DNA of 16,362 nt. Source: an uncultured Pelagibacteraceae bacterium. Lineage in GTDB: Bacteria > Pseudomonadota > Alphaproteobacteria > Pelagibacterales > Pelagibacteraceae. A program made the position numbers and the translations under genes. Where the stretch lies: assembly GCA_902590295.1 (NCBI GenBank), contig CACIWH010000011.1:1-16362 (forward strand), read 5' to 3'. Of this stretch, positions 1 to 6,302 are shown in pieces; the first letter of the stretch is position 1; every line of letters begins with the position of its first letter. The notes beneath the pieces are model-generated. The model was not told the origin of the DNA, did no database searches, and saw nothing but the letters and a program-made list of their open reading frames with translations.

Positions 1-746
1 TGATAAATATTGGTGACATGTTAGGTAAATCGATGGGCGGCAAGACAAAGAAGAAAAAAATGACTGTCAAAGAATCTCACGAAATTTTACTTAATGAAGA
101 AGCAGATAAACTAATTGAGCAAGACAAAATTATAAAATCAGCAAAAAACGTTACTGAAAATAATGGTATAGTCTTCTTGGATGAGATAGACAAAATTTCA
201 GGAAGAACTGACAGAGTTGGTGGGGATGTGTCAAGAGAAGGTGTTCAAAGGGACCTGCTTCCACTAATTGAGGGCACAACGGTTAGCACGAAATATGGAC
301 CTGTCAAAACTGACCATATCTTGTTCATAGCATCTGGAGCGTTTCAATTAGCAAAGCCATCAGATTTACTGCCTGAACTTCAAGGGAGATTGCCCATAAG
401 AGTAGAATTAGATGCTCTCACAAGTGATGATTTTAAAAGAATTCTTAAAGAACCAGACAATAGTTTAATTAAACAATATAAAGCATTACTCAAAACAGAA
501 AATGTAGACCTAGATTTTTCTGAAGACGGTATAGATACTATCGCTAATATTGCAACTGAAGTAAATTCATCTGTAGAAAATATTGGCGCAAGGAGGCTTC
601 ATACAATAATTGAAAGGATTCTTGATGAAATTAGTTTCACCGCAACTGACAGATCTGGAGAAAAAATCGTAATAGACTCTAAATACGTAAAAGAAAATCT
701 TGGAAAGTTAGTGAAAGATACCGACTTATCAAAGTTTATATTATAA
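1..746 (+). CDS. hslU: HslU, ATPase subunit of the HslVU protease (5'-truncated by window edge)
   Basis: HslU is the AAA+ unfoldase that feeds substrates to the HslV peptidase in the cytoplasm. Only the C-terminal 247 or so residues are visible. The frame is open from base 3, so the gene enters from the left edge and the ATG at 18 is internal. Family members have about 435-445 residues, so the Walker A part lies outside the window. Visible family signatures are the MTVKES segment, the Walker B region [10 protein letters not shown] (nt ~165-195), the segment from [19 protein letters not shown] through [13 protein letters not shown], the [10 protein letters not shown] stretch, the C-domain GARRL sensor-2 arginine motif, and the conserved C-terminal tail ending DLSKFIL that docks into HslV. 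It converges on smr, and the two stop codons overlap by 6 bp. HslV is presumably upstream, outside the window. The identification is close to certain. Confidence 0.97.
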   Translation, partial: INIGDMLGKSMGGKTKKKKMTVKESHEILLNEEADKLIEQDKIIKSAKNVTENNGIVFLDEIDKISGRTDRVGGDVSREGVQRDLLPLIEGTTVSTKYGPVKTDHILFIASGAFQLAKPSDLLPELQGRLPIRVELDALTSDDFKRILKEPDNSLIKQYKALLKTENVDLDFSEDGIDTIANIATEVNSSVENIGARRLHTIIERILDEISFTATDRSGEKIVIDSKYVKENLGKLVKDTDLSKFIL

Positions 747-1145
747 TTTTAAGAATACCGAAAAAAACCCCGAATTTTTATTATCTATTTGGTCATCAAT
801 TTTTTTTATAATTTTCATTAAATCAGTATTAGACTTTATAAATTCTGGAACGGAATATTTTAAGATACCTAAATCTTTTGATTGATAAGGATTTTTATCA
901 ACTTTTGATCTTAAGCCTTTTCCTGTGATGATATTCAATTTTAATACTTTTTTTTCAAAACAATCAGTTATAAACTTTTCTACCTTACTATTAGCTTGAT
1001 CTAGAGAAAATCCATGAAGATCTATCGTTGCCTCTTTTTTGAATTTTTCTTGATATTTAAAGTTATCTTTGTCTTGAATTTTTTCTTTACCCTCTATGAA
1101 ATTTTTCCAATCTTTTAAATCTTTATTAGATATTTTTTTTTTCAA
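741..1145 (-). CDS. Smr-domain protein (MutS2-type small MutS-related nuclease domain)
   Basis: A 134-residue Smr-family protein. The domain carries IDLHGF at about residues 41-46 and IITGKG at 72-77, the two hallmark loops (LHG and xGKG). The usual C-terminal GGxGAxxVxLRR stretch is degraded to a form ending [10 protein letters not shown]. Stand-alone Smr proteins are thought to bind or nick nucleic acids, but the physiological role of this alphaproteobacterial form is not settled. The N-terminus (SNKDLKDW) matches the usual start of the family, so the gene looks complete. The start is a TTG that directly follows the TAA of the upstream Tim44-like gene in the same frame. No ATG is available before residue 110 and no Shine-Dalgarno sequence is visible, so translation is probably coupled. 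An A10 run follows the start codon. The 3' end overlaps hslU by 6 bp. Confidence 0.88.
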   Translation of the reverse strand: MKKKISNKDLKDWKNFIEGKEKIQDKDNFKYQEKFKKEATIDLHGFSLDQANSKVEKFITDCFEKKVLKLNIITGKGLRSKVDKNPYQSKDLGILKYSVPEFIKSNTDLMKIIKKIDDQIDNKNSGFFSVFLKL

Positions 1146-1733
1146 TTAAACACTAGTTTCAATCAATGACCAATTTGGATCATTTGATTTTACATCTTTT
1201 GAAAATTTCCAAGTATCATAAACTTTTTTTACTTTTTCTGGATCACCTGCTACAATTTTTGAATTTTTATCTTTTACACAAGAAATAATCTCACTTACAA
1301 ATTCAACGGTTACTTCAAGAAAATTGCCGTTTCGTTCATGATTTTTGATTTCAGCAGAGTTAATACCTATGAAAGTAGTCTCGGATTTATTGCCTTGTTT
1401 TACTCTCTCCTTAATCGCTTCCTCAAATTGATTGAAAACTTTTTTTTCTAAAAGATTTTTGATATTTTTTAAATTTCCGCTAGAAAAGTTTGTGATTATT
1501 GTTTCATAAGCAATCTTTGCACCTGATAAAAATTCTGATTTAGCTTTATCATCGAATACATCAAAATTTGTATTTTTAGCAGGCTTCACGCTAGGAAATT
1601 CATGTGGAAAACTTTGGGTAATATCCTCTTCAAATCCAGATTTCTTTCCTAAAATTCCTCTTAATCTTAAAAATATAAACCCTGCAATCATTGCTAAAAG
1701 TATTATATCTATGTATTCAAAGCTATAACTCAT
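1146..1733 (-). CDS. Tim44-like (TimA-type) inner-membrane protein
   Basis: A 195-residue protein with one N-terminal hydrophobic segment (about residues 8-24), then a basic and polar linker with prolines, then a soluble domain from about residue 55 to the end. The soluble part resembles the Tim44/Tim44-like domain: FLSGAKIAYETIITNFSSG near the start, ITFIGI-type strands in the middle, and a terminal VYDTWKFSKDVKSNDPNW segment typical of the family. Mitochondrial Tim44 anchors the import motor. Bacterial relatives are membrane-anchored proteins of poorly defined function. It is the first gene of a leftward pair with smr. In many alphaproteobacteria a lytic transglycosylase gene (mltA) lies between the two; here there is none. 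A good promoter lies directly upstream, and its predicted start site falls on or next to the ATG. Confidence 0.88.
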   Translation of the reverse strand: MSYSFEYIDIILLAMIAGFIFLRLRGILGKKSGFEEDITQSFPHEFPSVKPAKNTNFDVFDDKAKSEFLSGAKIAYETIITNFSSGNLKNIKNLLEKKVFNQFEEAIKERVKQGNKSETTFIGINSAEIKNHERNGNFLEVTVEFVSEIISCVKDKNSKIVAGDPEKVKKVYDTWKFSKDVKSNDPNWSLIETSV

Positions 1734-1739
1734 AATATT

Positions 1740-1768
1740 ATAATATTTACTCTATTGCTTAATTTCAA
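1740..1768 (-). promoter_or_regulatory. Probable sigma-70-type promoter for the tim44-like/smr pair
   Basis: Read on the minus strand, TTGAAA (1768-1763) is followed by a 17-bp spacer and TATTAT (1745-1740), each 5 of 6 to consensus. A start about 7 bp downstream would fall on or next to the ATG at 1733, predicting a leaderless or nearly leaderless transcript. A perfect TATAAT also sits at 1742-1737, but with a 20-bp spacer. This is inferred from sequence only. Confidence 0.45.
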
Positions 1769-1783
1769 CCAGCAAATTAGATT
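1755..1783 (+). promoter_or_regulatory. Weak candidate promoter for fxsA-secB
   Basis: TTGCTT (1755-1760), a 17-bp spacer and TAGATT (1778-1783) lie in the 58-bp divergent gap. The match is 3 of 6 and 4 of 6. A start near 1790 would again leave almost no leader before the fxsA ATG at 1792. In such an AT-rich gap a chance match is quite possible. Confidence 0.25.
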
Positions 1784-1791
1784 AATGACAA

Positions 1792-2196
1792 ATGAACACA
1801 CTTTTACTAATTATATTATTTGTTCCACTCATCGAAATATACCTTTTTATACAAATTGGTGGCGTAATAGGAGCTTTTAACACGATTTTAATAATATTAT
1901 TAACTGCATTGATTGGCATATATTTCGTTAGATTACAAGGTTTGAGCACTTTAAAATCAGGTGTCACCCAACTATATGGGAATAAAATTCCTATTTATGA
2001 AATGATGTCTGGTGCTGCCTTAGCAGTAGCAGCATTACTTTTAATCATACCGGGATTTGCAACTGACTTTATTGGTTTTCTTTTAATTCTTCCCTTAACT
2101 AGGAATATAATTTTTAAACACCTAAGCAAAAGATATAAAAAAGTAAAAATTAAAGATGATTTGATAGAGGGAGAATATCAGGATAAAGATAAATAA
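1792..2196 (+). CDS. fxsA: FxsA family membrane protein
   Basis: A 134-residue membrane protein of the FxsA family, named after the E. coli gene whose overproduction relieves F-plasmid exclusion of phage T7. Its normal cellular role is unknown. Hydrophobic segments lie at about residues 3-24, 27-47 and 68-98. Family features visible are the N-terminal PLIEIYLFIQIGG segment, the conserved short loop with VRLQG, and the IIPGFATDFIGFLLILPLTR block near the end of the hydrophobic core. It is followed by a short basic and charged cytoplasmic tail. The stop codon overlaps the secB ATG by one base (TAATG), so the two are likely co-transcribed and translationally coupled. The fxsA-secB-dnaQ neighbourhood is common in alphaproteobacteria, which supports the call. 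Confidence 0.92.
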   Translation: MNTLLLIILFVPLIEIYLFIQIGGVIGAFNTILIILLTALIGIYFVRLQGLSTLKSGVTQLYGNKIPIYEMMSGAALAVAALLLIIPGFATDFIGFLLILPLTRNIIFKHLSKRYKKVKIKDDLIEGEYQDKDK

Positions 2197-2618
2197 TGGA
2201 AAAGAAATATAAAATACTTGGAGAATTTATTAAAGGTATTTCATCTAAGACAAAAGATGTTGAAAGTTATATTTATACAAAAGAAAATATTTCTAATTAC
2301 AAATTATTTATAGATATTAATACTAAACCGCTTAAAAATAAGATGGCTGAAGTTTCTATAAAAACAAATTTCAAAGAAAATAATGAAAATAATAATCATA
2401 GTTATTTTGAAATGGTTTATGCAGTAATTATTAAAATTGATGAAGATGTAAATACAAAAGAAGTTTTGGAACCGATTTTTTTAAAAGAGGTGCCAACAGA
2501 TGTTTATCCAAAAATAGAAAAAATTATTCTTGATCTATTAAGGCACTCTGGATATGCAAATGTTAAATTTGAAACCAAAGTAGATTTTAATGAACTTTAC
2601 AAAAATAGGAAAAATTAG
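2196..2618 (+). CDS. secB: Divergent SecB, protein-export chaperone
   Basis: A 140-residue protein that aligns by length, order of predicted strands and helices, and position with SecB, the cytoplasmic chaperone that holds preproteins unfolded and hands them to SecA. The recognisable frame is the start KYKILGEFIKGIS, a central beta-rich part, a PIFLKEVPTDVYPKIEKII helix, and the end VDFNELY, which matches the family's (P)xDFxxLY ending. It is unusual: the canonical ECP/CPxxLFPxAR helix start reads VPTDVYPKIE, the usual glycine of the CExxYxGxF strand is absent, and acidic and basic residues roughly balance, whereas SecB is normally acidic. The context (fxsA-secB, then dnaQ-coaE-aroE on the other strand) is exactly where alphaproteobacterial secB lies. 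The family call rests partly on this context. It overlaps the dnaQ stop by 4 bp. Confidence 0.8.
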   Translation: MEKKYKILGEFIKGISSKTKDVESYIYTKENISNYKLFIDINTKPLKNKMAEVSIKTNFKENNENNNHSYFEMVYAVIIKIDEDVNTKEVLEPIFLKEVPTDVYPKIEKIILDLLRHSGYANVKFETKVDFNELYKNRKN

Positions 2619-3274
2619 ATACTTTTCTTTAAAGACTTTTTCATAAAATTTTTATAGCTTACAAGTTCTTCGTTTGTTGGTTCAATGATTTTCTTGCAAT
2701 AACTAACTCCTTGGGAAATTTCAAAGTTTTTTGTTTCCTCTGATATAAAGTCAAGTTTTGGTTCCTTTTGATCTATCAAATTTATATAGACTTTTGATAG
2801 AAGTTCGCAGTCTATTAAAGCAGTGTGTAATTTCCTTCTTGAATTATCAATCCTAAACCTTTTACACAAGGCATCTAAACTTATTGAAGATCCAGGATAT
2901 TTTTCTCTAGCTATATCAAGTGTGTCAATAACATTGTCTTTAGATATGGTTGGTTTACCTATTAATTTTAGTTCATTATTAATATGCGATATATCAAATT
3001 CTGAGTTATGAATTATTAGTTTTTTATTTTGTATAAATTGTAAAAAATCATCAACAACCTCTGAAAATTTTTTTTTATCAGATAAAAATTCATCTGTGTA
3101 ACCATGAACTTTTACGGCATCTTCAGATACTTTTCTTTGTGGGTTTAAATAACAATGAAAGGTTTTGTTGGTTGGTATTTGATTTTTTAATTCAATGCAA
3201 CCAATTTCAACAATACGGTGGCCTTTAGCAACTGACAACCCTGTTGTCTCTGTATCAAGCACTACTTCTATCAT
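2615..3274 (-). CDS. dnaQ: DNA polymerase III epsilon subunit (3'-5' proofreading exonuclease)
   Basis: The proofreading subunit of the replicative polymerase, partner of the alpha and theta-like subunits in the core. All DEDDh exonuclease residues are visible: D7 and E9 in the ExoI motif DTETTG (7-12), D94 in ExoII (HNSEFDISHINNEL, 89-102), and H150 and D155 in ExoIII (HTALIDCELL). The exonuclease domain takes up about the first 165 residues. The remaining ~50 form the lysine-rich C-terminal tail expected to tether it to the alpha subunit. At 219 residues it is slightly short compared with typical 230-245. It is the last gene of the ppsR-maf-aroE-coaE-dnaQ operon, its start lying 20 bp inside coaE, which implies coupled translation. 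It meets secB tail to tail with a 4-bp overlap. Confidence 0.96.
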   Translation of the reverse strand: MIEVVLDTETTGLSVAKGHRIVEIGCIELKNQIPTNKTFHCYLNPQRKVSEDAVKVHGYTDEFLSDKKKFSEVVDDFLQFIQNKKLIIHNSEFDISHINNELKLIGKPTISKDNVIDTLDIAREKYPGSSISLDALCKRFRIDNSRRKLHTALIDCELLSKVYINLIDQKEPKLDFISEETKNFEISQGVSYCKKIIEPTNEELVSYKNFMKKSLKKSI

Positions 3275-3842
3275 TTAATATTTTTGTTTTAAGTATTCTA
3301 ACTTTCTTTTTCATAATAGCATTATTATAATTATTCACCAAAATATAGTTGGATTTATTTTTTTTTTGTTTCAATGTAAGTTGTGATTTTCTGAGTATAT
3401 TTATTATTTTTTGGTTAAAGTTTTTTCTCTTTTTCAATCTTGAATTGACTTTTTTTCTACTAGTTTTGAGAAATATTATAACATCACCTCTTTTATACAT
3501 TTTGTTTTCTAAATATAACGGTATATCTAAAACAACAATTTTCTTTTTCCTATTTTTTTTTAAGAACATTCTTAGCTTTTTTCTAATAAAGGGATGAACT
3601 ATAAAGCCAATACTTTTTAAATTAGAAAATTTTTTTTTGATCGTTTTTGATAATTCGGTTTTTTTAATAGGAAAAGTTTTGATAAATTGAGGAAATTTTT
3701 TTTTTAATTTTATAAAACACTGTCTATTATTTTTATATAATTTTTTAACCTCTATATCTGCAGAAAAACAAGGTGCTTTGAATAATTTTGAAACATGCGT
3801 TTTACCTGAACCAATATCTCCAACTAAACTAATTTTGATCAT
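3255..3842 (-). CDS. coaE: Dephospho-CoA kinase (unusually lysine-rich)
   Basis: CoaE phosphorylates the ribose 3'-hydroxyl of dephospho-CoA with ATP, the last step of coenzyme A synthesis. Support comes from the N-terminal P-loop GDIGSGKT (8-15), the SADIEVKKLY segment that follows in place of DADxxxxxL, the VHPFIRKKL motif, VLDIPLYLEN (the family's PLLFE loop), a DVIIFLKTS strand, the basic lid helices, and a late NYILVNN strand. Length (195) is normal. Composition is not: about 45 lysines and 11 arginines against 8 acidic residues, giving a very high predicted pI. The coding strand has four A9-A10 runs (complement of T-runs at 3358-3367, 3553-3561, 3630-3638 and 3696-3705). The frame is nevertheless intact. 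It overlaps aroE by 4 bp (ATGA) and dnaQ by 20 bp. Confidence 0.9.
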   Translation of the reverse strand: MIKISLVGDIGSGKTHVSKLFKAPCFSADIEVKKLYKNNRQCFIKLKKKFPQFIKTFPIKKTELSKTIKKKFSNLKSIGFIVHPFIRKKLRMFLKKNRKKKIVVLDIPLYLENKMYKRGDVIIFLKTSRKKVNSRLKKRKNFNQKIINILRKSQLTLKQKKNKSNYILVNNYNNAIMKKKVRILKTKILNDRSSA

Positions 3843-4621
3843 TCCAATATCTTCAAAACTTCCTCATCAATTTTAGGTATTACATTATTCCATATCGAAA
3901 ACGACTGATTAGCTTGATAAATAAACATAAATTTACCGTTTTCAATTCTGTTACCATTTTCTTTAGCTTTTTTTAAAAATTGAGTTTCTTTTGGATTATA
4001 TATTACATCATAAAAAACTTTATCTTTTGTATTAAGATCTAAATCTAAACTTTCGTCCTTTAGACCAACACTTGTGGCATTTATAACTATATCGAAATCA
4101 GGTATTTTTTTCCATTTTAACACTTCTACTTCATTAAATTTTTTTTTAATATTTTCAGCCTTTTCAATAGTTCTGTTTGATAAAAATATTTTTTTACATC
4201 CCATGCTTAGCAAAGAATATATAATTGAAGGAACAACCCCACCCGCTCCCAAAATTAAAATTGATTTATGTAAAACATTAATTTTGGAGTGTCTTAAACC
4301 CAATTCGAATCCAGCTACGTCTGTATTGTGCCCAATAATATGGTCTCCGCTTTTATAAATAGTATTAACAGAGTCGGTTGTTTCAACCTCTAAACTAAGT
4401 TTGTCTAAATATTTTATAACCTTGTTTTTAAAAGGGACTGTTACATTTATTCCATGTATCTCTTCATTTCTCATTTTGTTAATAAAGTCTTTTAATTCTG
4501 ACTCTTCTAATTTAATTTTATCATAAACCGCATTAATTCTATTTTTTTTAATCCAGAAATTATGTAGCTCTGGAGAAAGAGAATGGCTTATAGGATTGCC
4601 AATTACAAAAAATTTTTTCAT
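3839..4621 (-). CDS. aroE: Shikimate dehydrogenase (NADP+)
   Basis: AroE reduces 3-dehydroshikimate to shikimate in the pathway to chorismate and aromatic amino acids. The N-terminal substrate domain shows the NPISHSLSPELHN shikimate-binding motif (9-21, S14 and S16), NVTVPFK with the catalytic lysine K65, N86, and the catalytic aspartate D101 in GHNTD. The Rossmann domain begins with LGAGG (124-128), and the NRT motif at 149-151 is typical of NADP selectivity. The C-terminal YQANQSFSIW helix closes the active site with its conserved glutamine. At 260 residues it is close to the family norm of about 270. Both ends are coupled by 4-bp ATGA overlaps, to maf upstream and coaE downstream. This linkage is the standard alphaproteobacterial order beside the origin. 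Confidence 0.97.
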   Translation of the reverse strand: MKKFFVIGNPISHSLSPELHNFWIKKNRINAVYDKIKLEESELKDFINKMRNEEIHGINVTVPFKNKVIKYLDKLSLEVETTDSVNTIYKSGDHIIGHNTDVAGFELGLRHSKINVLHKSILILGAGGVVPSIIYSLLSMGCKKIFLSNRTIEKAENIKKKFNEVEVLKWKKIPDFDIVINATSVGLKDESLDLDLNTKDKVFYDVIYNPKETQFLKKAKENGNRIENGKFMFIYQANQSFSIWNNVIPKIDEEVLKILE

Positions 4622-5202
4622 TTATGCTCCTGCAAATAACATTTGATTTTTAATATTGGTAGTCCCATTATGGTATTTTTATCTCCTTTTATTTCACTAA
4701 ACAATTTTTTTCCCTCACCCTCTATTTGATACACATTATATGCATAAAGAATTTTATCAGATATTTTTGACAAATAATTTTTTAACTCACTGTCACTAAA
4801 ATCTTTCATAACTAATTCTGCCTTATCAGTGTAATTCCATATCATGTTTCCTTTTTTAGAAATACAAACTGAACTAATTAAAAAATGACTTTTGCCACTC
4901 ATTCTTTTTAAAATATCAAGGGCTTCTTCTCGTGATTTTGGTTTTGATATTATTTGTCCATCCAAATCAATTACGCTGTCTGCGCCCAAAACTAGCTTGT
5001 CTGGGTTTTTGTTGCTTATTTTGTTAGCTTTTAGTTCTGCGAGATTTTTAGATATTATTTCTGGTGTTGCGCCCTCTTTTAAAAGTGACTCCTTAATAAC
5101 GTCCTCGTCAACTTTAGATGGTTCAACATTACAAAGAATGCCATTCTCTAATAAGATTTTTTTTCTGACCTCACTTTTTGAAGCTAATATTATCCTACTC
5201 AT
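4618..5202 (-). CDS. maf: Maf family nucleotide pyrophosphatase
   Basis: A Maf-type nucleoside triphosphate pyrophosphatase, a house-cleaning enzyme that hydrolyses non-canonical or modified nucleotides to monophosphates. Visible signatures are the N-terminal ASKSEVRKKIL motif (7-17, the ASxSxxR phosphate-binding loop), VDED at 31-34, the catalytic-site GADSVIDLDG (73-82, D75), and the KP pair at 87-88. The expected glycine-serine motif in the second half is replaced by AYNVYQIEGEG, with the family's conserved Y-QIEG core kept. Which substrate subfamily it belongs to (dTTP/UTP or m7GTP type) cannot be settled by eye. At 194 residues it has normal length. Its start lies 8 bp inside ppsR, and its stop overlaps the aroE ATG by 4 bp. 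Confidence 0.93.
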   Translation of the reverse strand: MSRIILASKSEVRKKILLENGILCNVEPSKVDEDVIKESLLKEGATPEIISKNLAELKANKISNKNPDKLVLGADSVIDLDGQIISKPKSREEALDILKRMSGKSHFLISSVCISKKGNMIWNYTDKAELVMKDFSDSELKNYLSKISDKILYAYNVYQIEGEGKKLFSEIKGDKNTIMGLPILKIKCYLQEHK

Positions 5203-6019
5203 TATGATTAAATATATCGTGAATTTTAAGTATTGAGGCTGCTGTTTCCTCTACTGATTTTCTTGTAACGTCTATAGTTGGCCAGTTATATTTTTGAAAG
5301 AGTTTTTTTGATATTTCTATTTCATTTCTAATTTTTTCAAAGTCTATATAATTTTTATTTTCATTCTCTTTTATAGACTGCATTCTGTTTTTTCTTAAAT
5401 CTACTAACCTATCTGGTTCTGCTGTCAGCCCAACGACACATGTTAAATTTGGTTTTTCTTTTAAGAAATTTGGAACTGATTGTTCATTTACTAATGGTAT
5501 ATTGGAAATTTTCATGCCTTTGTTTGCCAAATAAATCGAAGTAGGTGTTTTACTGGTTCTGCTAACTCCTAATAAAATTACATCAGATTTACCTATATCA
5601 TCTAATGAGTTACCATCATCGTGATTCATAGTAAATTGGATAGCTTCAATTTTCTTATAGTAATCTTCATTCATAACATGTTGTCCACTCGGAATATGGC
5701 TTGCTTCTTGATTTAATAATTTTGAGAAAGTTAAAATCAGATCTCCTAATACACCAAAACAAGGGATCTTTTTCTTATTACATTCTGTTGATAGAAACTG
5801 AGCAAGTTTATTATCTACTATTGTGTATAAGAAAATAGAATTCTTATTTTTAGTTGAGTTCTCTATAATCTTCAAGATTTGATTTTCAGTTCGAGTGAAT
5901 GAGAAATAATGTGTTTTATAATTGAAATTTTTAAATTGAGCTTTAATAGCAAGGAATATTCTTTCTAATGTCTCGCCGGTTGAATCAGAGACTAAGTAGA
6001 TTTCGTATGTATTACTCAT
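5195..6019 (-). CDS. ppsR: Pyruvate phosphate/water dikinase regulatory protein (kinase/pyrophosphorylase, DUF299)
   Basis: A bifunctional regulator that switches pyruvate phosphate dikinase or PEP synthase by ADP-dependent threonine phosphorylation and Pi-dependent dephosphorylation. The 274 residues match the family's length. Visible features are the start YLVSDSTGETLE, a SGQHVMNEDYYKKIEAIQFTMNHDDG block (111-136), the central P-loop GVSRTSKTPTSIYLA (151-165), IPLV, and the GLTAEPDRL and IRxxR-type segments that follow. Which dikinase it controls cannot be told from the window. It is the first gene of the leftward five-gene operon and is the homologue of the gene numbered first beside the Caulobacter origin. 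Its start is ATG at 6019, with a weak promoter candidate in the adjoining gap. It overlaps maf by 8 bp. Confidence 0.94.
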   Translation of the reverse strand: MSNTYEIYLVSDSTGETLERIFLAIKAQFKNFNYKTHYFSFTRTENQILKIIENSTKNKNSIFLYTIVDNKLAQFLSTECNKKKIPCFGVLGDLILTFSKLLNQEASHIPSGQHVMNEDYYKKIEAIQFTMNHDDGNSLDDIGKSDVILLGVSRTSKTPTSIYLANKGMKISNIPLVNEQSVPNFLKEKPNLTCVVGLTAEPDRLVDLRKNRMQSIKENENKNYIDFEKIRNEIEISKKLFQKYNWPTIDVTRKSVEETAASILKIHDIFNHNE

Positions 6020-6043
6020 GTATAATTAATAAAGAATTTTGTA

Positions 6044-6072
6044 TTAATAGTAGTTTATAAACAAATTTACAA
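6044..6072 (-). promoter_or_regulatory. Weak candidate promoter for the ppsR operon
   Basis: On the minus strand, TTGTAA (6072-6067), a 17-bp spacer and TATTAA (6049-6044) are each 4 of 6 to consensus. They predict a start near 6037 and a short leader of about 17 nt before the ppsR ATG. It overlaps the DnaA-box-like sequence at 6055-6063. The match is weak in this AT-rich context. Confidence 0.28.
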
Positions 6073-6255
6073 ATTCTAGCGTTTAAAATCAAAAAAAAGC
6101 TTTTTAATAACATTATAAAACATGTTTATAACCAATATACAGGTTTTTGAATAAAATTATATTGTCTGCTACCACCCTTATTTTTTAAGATTAATTAAAC
6201 AAATTAATTGTGAAAAAAATGTTATAAAAGTGTTAGAAAATAGTAATATTCAATA

Positions 6256-6283
6256 TTAACAACCCTAATACAAATAATATAAA
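6256..6283 (+). promoter_or_regulatory. Probable promoter for hemE-hemH-hemJ
   Basis: TTAACA (6256-6261), a 16-bp spacer and TATAAA (6278-6283) are each 5 of 6 to the sigma-70 consensus. A start near 6290 would leave a leader of about 13 nt before the hemE ATG at 6303. No Shine-Dalgarno sequence is visible. It lies in the AT-rich part of the proposed origin, so transcription here could help open the duplex. That last point is inference. Confidence 0.42.
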
Positions 6284-6302
6284 TATTACTTAATCTATTA
6301 CT

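Larger units (their letters stand above)
6020..6302. other. Probable chromosomal replication origin (oriC) region
   Basis: A 283-bp non-coding gap between divergent ppsR and hemE. In Caulobacter the origin lies between exactly these two genes, with maf, aroE, coaE, dnaQ and secB in the same order on one side, and Rickettsia shares the arrangement. Seen here: a very AT-rich half (6181-6300 has about 17 G or C in 120 bases) suited to duplex unwinding; weak DnaA-box-like 9-mers, TTATAAACA at 6055-6063 and TTTTTCACA on the minus strand at 6217-6209, each two mismatches from TTATCCACA; a 7-bp inverted pair TTATAAA/TTTATAA (6113-6119 and 6125-6131) around a 10-bp palindrome at 6118-6127; and a 12-bp palindrome AAAAAGCTTTTT (6094-6105). 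There is no perfect DnaA box and no exact TTAA-N7-TTAA CtrA site; the nearest is TTAA-N6-TTAA at 6185-6198. The call rests mainly on synteny. Confidence 0.7.

Noticed and set aside
1603..1611. TGTGGAAAA, a one-mismatch DnaA box on the minus strand
   Set aside because: It is a single copy inside the Tim44-like coding sequence, 4.4 kb from the proposed origin, with no cluster around it.
2626..2640. Palindrome TCTTTAAAGA followed by CTTTTT near the secB/dnaQ junction, as a terminator
   Set aside because: The stem is all A-T except one pair per arm, has no loop as a perfect palindrome, and lies inside the dnaQ coding sequence.
4304..4312. TTCGAATCC, resembling a tRNA T-loop sequence
   Set aside because: It lies inside the well-supported aroE gene, and I found no matching acceptor or anticodon arms around it.
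4892..5236. 114-codon open frame antisense to maf and the ppsR end
   Set aside because: It is a hydrophobic shadow of AT-rich maf codons and crosses a supported gene boundary without its own start signals.
6185..6198. TTAA-N6-TTAA resembling a CtrA site
   Set aside because: The spacer is 6 rather than 7 bp, and TTAA is expected by chance in a segment of about 14% G+C. Kept only as a remark under the origin.
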